From: a virus
DNA length: 41,202 nucleotides
Strand: one strand, 5' to 3'
IMG/VR virus record: IMGVR_UViG_3300027969_000185
Span: 1 to 41,202 of that record
Under the pieces are notes generated by a model. That model was not told the DNA's origin. It made no database searches and was given only the letters and a program-made list of their open reading frames with translations. This document shows positions 37,297-41,202 of this stretch, piece by piece (position 1 is the stretch's first letter; each line of letters opens with the position of its first letter). The translations under genes and the position numbers were made by a program.

Positions 37297-37692
37297 ATGG
37301 CTACATACACAGCAAAATCTAGCAATGACCCCGTAATGATGTTCACAATGGCGTTGTTGCATAGCGTAACAACTGCGCATATTTGCCATTGGAAAACCGA
37401 AAGCTATTCGCAACACATTGCCCTTGCTGAATATTACGATAGCGTAAGCGATTTGCTTGACAGTTTTGTTGAATCGTTCCAAGGCAAGTATGGAGTTCTT
37501 ACAAACTTTACTAGCGGATACGAGCCGCCAAATTCTGCCCCTCCGGTAATGTATTTATTAGAATTGCGGAACATGATTGAAAGCTTTCGTGCAATGACTA
37601 ATTTTCCAACTGATAGCGAATTGCAAAATTTAGTTGATGAAATCGTATCCTTACTAGACAGCACTATATTTAAACTGCAACGGCTTAAATAA
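37297..37692 (+). CDS. Ferritin-like helical protein (DUF5856-like)
   Basis: 131 aa helical protein. ALLHSVTTAHICHWKTESYS followed by HIALAEYYDSVSDLLDSFVE and a last helix with LVDEIVSLLDSTIFKL suggest a four-helix, ferritin-like fold with His, Glu and Asp that might bind metal. Similar proteins occur in large phages without known function. The family name is tentative. Confidence 0.6.
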   Translation: MATYTAKSSNDPVMMFTMALLHSVTTAHICHWKTESYSQHIALAEYYDSVSDLLDSFVESFQGKYGVLTNFTSGYEPPNSAPPVMYLLELRNMIESFRAMTNFPTDSELQNLVDEIVSLLDSTIFKLQRLK

Positions 37693-37706
37693 TACAAAAA
37701 CAAGAT

Positions 37707-37976
37707 ATGACAGAAAAAGAGTTTGCGGCATTTGTTGCGGCACATGAGTGGACATTTGCCAAGTCAATGCCAAAAACACCGCATTTTTATGTGGTTAGAG
37801 AGAAATGCCGTGCAGATGATGAGTTTGTAGAAGCGGTAACATTTATCCGCAAATACGGTTTCCCGCGCAAGTTTTTTAGAAAAACCTTTATTTATTTTGA
37901 TTTTGAAGGTAATAGTTATTGGACTATGGGAAATCCACTTTCTGTTACTAAAATTATTAATAGGTCAGTAATATGA
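37707..37976 (+). CDS. WTFAK-domain protein
   Basis: 89 aa. HEWTFAKSMPKTPHFYVVRE near residue 13, IRKYGFPRKFF, and YWTMGNPLSVTKIINR at the end form a compact domain recurrent in bacteria and phages but uncharacterised. Its stop overlaps the GNAT start (ATGA), beginning a chain of coupled genes that continues through the PAPS-reductase-like and ParB-like genes. Confidence 0.7.
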   Translation: MTEKEFAAFVAAHEWTFAKSMPKTPHFYVVREKCRADDEFVEAVTFIRKYGFPRKFFRKTFIYFDFEGNSYWTMGNPLSVTKIINRSVI

Positions 37977-38338
37977 TCGAAAAGGTTGCACTTGAGCAAA
38001 TTGCTCATTTCTTACCTGAAGCCAAAAAAGCTGGGTTAACTTTCTGTAATAGCACAGAATATTATGCTTTTTATCATGACGCAAATATAGTAGCTATTAC
38101 TGGATTGGTTTGGTATAAAAATAAAGCAGTATTTAAAAACAGTTTTGTTTTGCCAAAGCATAGAGGTTACGGCATATACAGAACAATGTTTGACTTTAGG
38201 TTGCAACTTGCTAAAAGCCGCAACATAAGGACAATTGAAGCAACTTGTACCAAAATGTCCCTGAAGTTGTGGTTAGACAAGGGTGCTGTACTAATTAAAC
38301 AATACAAACTGTACTCAAAGGTGCAGTTACCAATATGA
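37973..38338 (+). CDS. GNAT acyltransferase in modification cassette
   Basis: 121-aa GNAT fold: a long beta region (YYAFYHDANIVAITGLVWYK), motif A FVLPKHRGYGIYRTMFDFRL with the R-x-x-G-x-G-type CoA loop (HRGYGI), and a C-terminal WLDKGAVLIKQYKLYSKV. GNAT-like enzymes include Mom, which modifies adenine in DNA, but this sequence is a more ordinary GNAT. The substrate is unknown. It overlaps genes on both sides by four bases. Confidence 0.78.
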   Translation: MIEKVALEQIAHFLPEAKKAGLTFCNSTEYYAFYHDANIVAITGLVWYKNKAVFKNSFVLPKHRGYGIYRTMFDFRLQLAKSRNIRTIEATCTKMSLKLWLDKGAVLIKQYKLYSKVQLPI

Positions 38339-39477
38339 AGATATACGGTAAAGACAACGTTTACGATGCCGCACTTAAACGCATAAATTGGTTATTCGAT
38401 GAATTTCCAAATGTAATTGTGGGCGTAAGCGGAGGCAAAGACAGCACAATTGTTTACCAATTAGCCTTGCAAGTAGCCCGAGAACGTGGGCGTTTGCCGC
38501 TTAAATGCTTATTTATTGACCAAGAAGCCGAGTGGCAAGCAACCATTGATACCATGCGGTTGATAATGGAAAACCCTGAAGTTGAGCCGCTTTGGTTTCA
38601 AATGCCTATACGGTTATTTAATGCAACAAGTACAACGGACCATTGGCTAATGTGTTGGGACAAAGCTGAAGAACACCGTTGGATGCGCCCGCAAGAACCC
38701 TATGCCATTACAGAAAACACATACGGTACAGAACGATTTGGTGAATTGTTTAGCGCAATTATTAAAAAAGATTTTGCCGGCATAAAAACTTGCTACGTTG
38801 CGGGGATGCGAACAGAAGAAAGCCCAACCCGTGCAATGGCATTAACGCATGAGTTGACCTACAAGCACGTTACATGGGGTAGCACGTTAGACAAAAAAGC
38901 ACAACATTACACGTTCTATCCAATTTACGATTGGTCGTACATGGATGTATGGGCGGCTATACACAAAAATAATTGGTATTACAACAAGATTTACGATGCC
39001 CAATATAACTACGGTATTGGTCTGCCTAATATGCGAGTTTCCAACGTGCATCATGAGACTGCGGTAAGCACGTTGTTTTATATGCAAGAGATTGAGGGCG
39101 ATACATACCAAAGATTGACGCAACGCATTGCCGGCATTGACATGGCGGGCAAGATGGGCAAGCACGATTATTTTCCAAAATCATTGCCATTTATGTTTGC
39201 AGATTGGCGAGAATATCGAGACTTTTTACTTGAAAAGCTAATCGACAATCCGGATTGGATTAAAGGCTTTAAAAAGATATTTGCTCGACATGACGAAATG
39301 TATGGGCATGTTATTGCAGACAAAATGTACAAAGAGCATATAAATGCGATTCTGACAAACGATTGGGAACACGTAAAACTAGGCAACTTTGAACGCAGAC
39401 CTGAAAATATTACGCTTAAAAAAGAGTGGCGAAAGAGAAAAAATGACAATAAAACAATTGATACAGCAACAAATTGA
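38335..39477 (+). CDS. PAPS-reductase-like PP-loop protein (IbrA-like)
   Basis: 380 aa. The PP-loop SGGKDS at 32-37 binds ATP/adenylyl groups as in PAPS reductases, DndC and IbrA. Further features are LFIDQEAEWQATIDTM (near 70), WMRPQEPYAI, AGMRTEESPTRAMAL and YPIYDWSYMDVWAAIHKNNW. The following gene is ParB-like, as in the ibrA-ibrB pair of Escherichia coli and many phages. A reductase role in sulfur assimilation is less likely in this setting than modification of a nucleic acid or cofactor. Confidence 0.85.
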   Translation: MKIYGKDNVYDAALKRINWLFDEFPNVIVGVSGGKDSTIVYQLALQVARERGRLPLKCLFIDQEAEWQATIDTMRLIMENPEVEPLWFQMPIRLFNATSTTDHWLMCWDKAEEHRWMRPQEPYAITENTYGTERFGELFSAIIKKDFAGIKTCYVAGMRTEESPTRAMALTHELTYKHVTWGSTLDKKAQHYTFYPIYDWSYMDVWAAIHKNNWYYNKIYDAQYNYGIGLPNMRVSNVHHETAVSTLFYMQEIEGDTYQRLTQRIAGIDMAGKMGKHDYFPKSLPFMFADWREYRDFLLEKLIDNPDWIKGFKKIFARHDEMYGHVIADKMYKEHINAILTNDWEHVKLGNFERRPENITLKKEWRKRKNDNKTIDTATN

Positions 39478-40120
39478 ATCATTGACCCAAACGCGGGAAA
39501 AGATTCTATTTATTGAAGATTTAAAGGCTTACTTACATGAGTTAAGCCCACAAAAGTCGCAACCCGTTGATTTGGTGCGTTGGATACCAATTGAAAAGGT
39601 TCATGCCAATGACTACAATCCGAATAGCGTTGCCAAAAATGAGATGCGCTTACTGTATGTAAGCATTAGCCATGATGGGTACACGCAACCGGTTGTTACT
39701 GTATATGACGATGCAAAAGATGAATACGTCATTGTTGACGGGTTTCACAGATATACAACCATGCGGTTAAACCAAGATATTGCAGACCGAAACAACGGAC
39801 TATTACCCGTGGTTGTAATTGACAAATCAATCAATGACCGAATGGCCTCTACGGTGCGACATAATCGTGCAAGGGGCAAGCATAGTGTTTCAGGCATGGC
39901 AAACATGGTGTTTCAGATGCTTGAGAATGGTTGGACCGATGAAGCCATCTGCGCTGAGTTAGGCGTTGAAGCAGACGAATTAGTAAGGTTAAAACACGTT
40001 ACAGGGTTTAGTAAGCTTTTCGAGAACGTGGAATATAGGCGTTCTTGGGAAACCAAACGTCAAATTCAATTGCGAAATGAATACATGAAAGGACAAGTTG
40101 ATGCAAACAGTAATGCTTAA
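39443..40120 (+). CDS. ParB-like nuclease-domain protein (IbrB-like)
   Basis: 225 aa from the ATG at 39443, overlapping the PP-loop gene by 35 bases. ParB/sulfiredoxin-fold motifs: VRWIPIEKVHANDYNPNSV and VIVDGFHRYTTMRL (the GxHR signature), followed by VRHNRARGKHSVSGMANMVF and an HTH-like segment (WTDEAICAELGVEADELVRL). IbrB-type partner of the upstream gene. It may bind DNA, or use NTP/phosphate chemistry as known ParB folds do. Confidence 0.85.
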   Translation: MTIKQLIQQQIESLTQTREKILFIEDLKAYLHELSPQKSQPVDLVRWIPIEKVHANDYNPNSVAKNEMRLLYVSISHDGYTQPVVTVYDDAKDEYVIVDGFHRYTTMRLNQDIADRNNGLLPVVVIDKSINDRMASTVRHNRARGKHSVSGMANMVFQMLENGWTDEAICAELGVEADELVRLKHVTGFSKLFENVEYRRSWETKRQIQLRNEYMKGQVDANSNA

Positions 40121-40688
40121 AATTACAGAGATTAAACCTTACTGGCGCAACCCAAGGCGCAATGATGATGCCATTGGTGCAGTCATGCAGTCAATTAAAC
40201 AGTTTGGTTTTAATCAACCAATTATTCTTGATGCTGACAACGTAATTATTGCGGGGCACACACGTTACAAAGCCTTGCAACAGTTAGGCGTTGAGACAGT
40301 CCCTTGCATAATCAAAGCCGATTTATCAGCCCAAGATGCCAAAGCATATAGGATTGCAGACAATAAGACTTCAGAACTGGCATCATGGGATATAACCAAA
40401 CTAATCCCTGAGTTAAGGGAGATTGAAGCCATTGACGATATGGAGATATATTTTCCAACGTTAAGCCTAGATGAGTTGCTCAAAGAATCAGCCGGTGGTT
40501 CGGACACATTCCATAGTGCAACACAACAACAAGTAGTCAAGGCACAAGCCAAGCTAGAGGCACAGTTTGAGGATAACAGTAAGGCTAGACAATCTGCTTA
40601 TGTGGAGGTGGTGTGTCCACATTGTGCTGAGTCATTCCATGTAGACCGTGCCGAGATAGCGCGAGAACGCGATGCCGACCCTGCCTAA
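40101..40688 (+). CDS. Second ParB-like protein with zinc ribbon
   Basis: 195 aa from the ATG at 40101 (AAAGGA upstream; a TTG at 40098 is less likely). Motifs LKITEIKPYWRNPRRND and VIIAGHTRYKALQQLG (GHTR version of the signature) and AYRIADNKTSELASWD, typical of phage ParB-fold proteins often next to methyltransferases and terminases. The C-terminal CPHCAESFHVDRAEI resembles a short zinc-binding knuckle. It overlaps the first ParB-like gene by 20 bases. Confidence 0.85.
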   Translation: MQTVMLKITEIKPYWRNPRRNDDAIGAVMQSIKQFGFNQPIILDADNVIIAGHTRYKALQQLGVETVPCIIKADLSAQDAKAYRIADNKTSELASWDITKLIPELREIEAIDDMEIYFPTLSLDELLKESAGGSDTFHSATQQQVVKAQAKLEAQFEDNSKARQSAYVEVVCPHCAESFHVDRAEIARERDADPA

Positions 40689-41103
40689 ATATACTAAGTG
40701 CCAACACTTAGGATGTAAGAATATAAAGACAAGATTAAATAGCTACTGCCTAGAACACGGGGGCGCAGACGCGGTGGAAAAAACGGATGAGCGCAAAGAT
40801 GCTCAATCAATGTATCAGCTACCGATATGGCGCAAGATGAGAATGGCACATCTATCTACGCATCCATTGTGTGCCGCTTGTTTATTACAGGGGAAGGTAG
40901 CCTCTGCTGAACACGTTGACCATTTGTTTCGATGGCAACACATAGGTAAGCCCGCCTTCTATCGCAACGTCTTGCAGAGCCTATGCCGCGAACATCATAG
41001 CTACAAAACAGGATGGGAAAACAAAGGCATCTATATACACTACACGCATGAGCATGAGGTACGCTATAGACTGAGAGACTATGAGATTGTGGTTAGTAGT
41101 TAG
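40672..41103 (+). CDS. HNH endonuclease near packaging site
   Basis: 143 aa. Two N-terminal Cys/His pairs (KCQHLGCKNIK; YCLEHGG), then PLCAACLLQGKVASAEHVDH and LQSLCREHHSYKTGW, the HNH core of phage proteins such as HK97 gp74, which is needed with the terminase for cos cleavage. It is the last gene of the window and would precede terS if the ends join. It overlaps the ParB-like gene by 17 bases. Confidence 0.88.
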   Translation: MPTLPKYTKCQHLGCKNIKTRLNSYCLEHGGADAVEKTDERKDAQSMYQLPIWRKMRMAHLSTHPLCAACLLQGKVASAEHVDHLFRWQHIGKPAFYRNVLQSLCREHHSYKTGWENKGIYIHYTHEHEVRYRLRDYEIVVSS

Positions 41104-41120
41104 TAGCCATTCTTTTGTAG

Positions 41121-41129
41121 TTATCCACA
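41121..41129 (+). promoter_or_regulatory. DnaA-box consensus, right end
   Basis: TTATCCACA, exact DnaA consensus, in the 99-bp non-coding tail after the HNH gene. Inverted relative to the copy at 52-60. The surrounding 41104-41202 region shows no gene and no clear terminator, and together with 1-89 it is the likely site of cos or pac. Confidence 0.5.
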
Positions 41130-41202
41130 GGCAGAGATAGCCAAAAACTCGAAAGCAAGTCAGAAACTTAAAAAATTGAACCATTTGTACAAACAAGCCC
41201 AC

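Noticed and set aside
39389-39442. Upstream extension of the first ParB-like gene
   Set aside because: The extra residues overlap the IbrA-like coding end and lack a ribosome site; the ATG at 39443 gives a normal N-terminus.

Overview
The window reads as an essentially complete genome of a tailed siphovirus (HK97-type capsid, long non-contractile tail) of a Gram-negative, probably aquatic proteobacterial host. The host is inferred from the M15 endolysin, the GTA-type holin, the P22-type Cro and the moderately AT-rich sequence; nothing identifies it directly. The last gene is an HNH nuclease and the first is the small terminase subunit. These normally sit side by side around the packaging site, so the two window ends are probably adjacent in a circular or concatemeric molecule. 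No integrase, partition system, CI-type repressor, DNA polymerase or tRNA is visible.

Positions 90-9033 (+) hold the packaging and head genes: TerS, TerL, portal, a small AT-hook ORF, prohead protease, major capsid protein, a terminator, a second capsid-protein paralogue, connector, head closure, tail terminator and major tail protein. Positions 9091-18162 (+) hold the tail: a G/GT chaperone pair joined by a textbook A AAA AAC -1 frameshift site, a gp10-like protein, the tape measure (793 aa, about 120 nm of tail by the usual 0.15 nm per residue), minor tail proteins, a GNAT enzyme and a J-like protein with a collagen stretch and a C-terminal S74 chaperone domain. Positions 18159-25986 (+) hold the receptor-binding apparatus: a baseplate-like protein, a collagen-like fibre split into two coupled genes, the larger about 1346 aa and dominated by Gly-X-Thr triplets, and an 893-aa beta-solenoid-like protein. 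A GT2-TPR glycosyltransferase and a lysis cassette follow (26005-28836).

Positions 33654 down to 28802 form one leftward operon: amidoligase, small protein, gamma-glutamylcyclotransferase, DUF932 protein, several tiny proteins, ERF recombinase, SSB-like protein and a PD-(D/E)XK-like nuclease. It starts at a perfect sigma-70 consensus promoter (TTGACA-N17-TATAAT). The roughly 440-bp divergent control region beside it carries a duplicated segment of about 90 bp with a palindrome, ATGCAA-NNN-TTGCAT, in each copy.

Positions 34098-41103 (+) form the rightward early operon: small proteins, a P22-like Cro, a three-way-junction RNA resembling the phage C4 antisense RNA, an O-like replication protein, small nuclease and zinc-ribbon genes, then a cassette of WTFAK-domain protein, GNAT, PAPS-reductase-like (IbrA-like), ParB-like (IbrB-like), second ParB-like and HNH.

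The best candidates for little-described biology are the GNAT/IbrA/ParB/ParB cassette, the amidoligase-cyclotransferase module, the tandem capsid paralogues separated by a terminator, and the pairing of a peptide-type glycosyltransferase with a Thr-rich collagen fibre.
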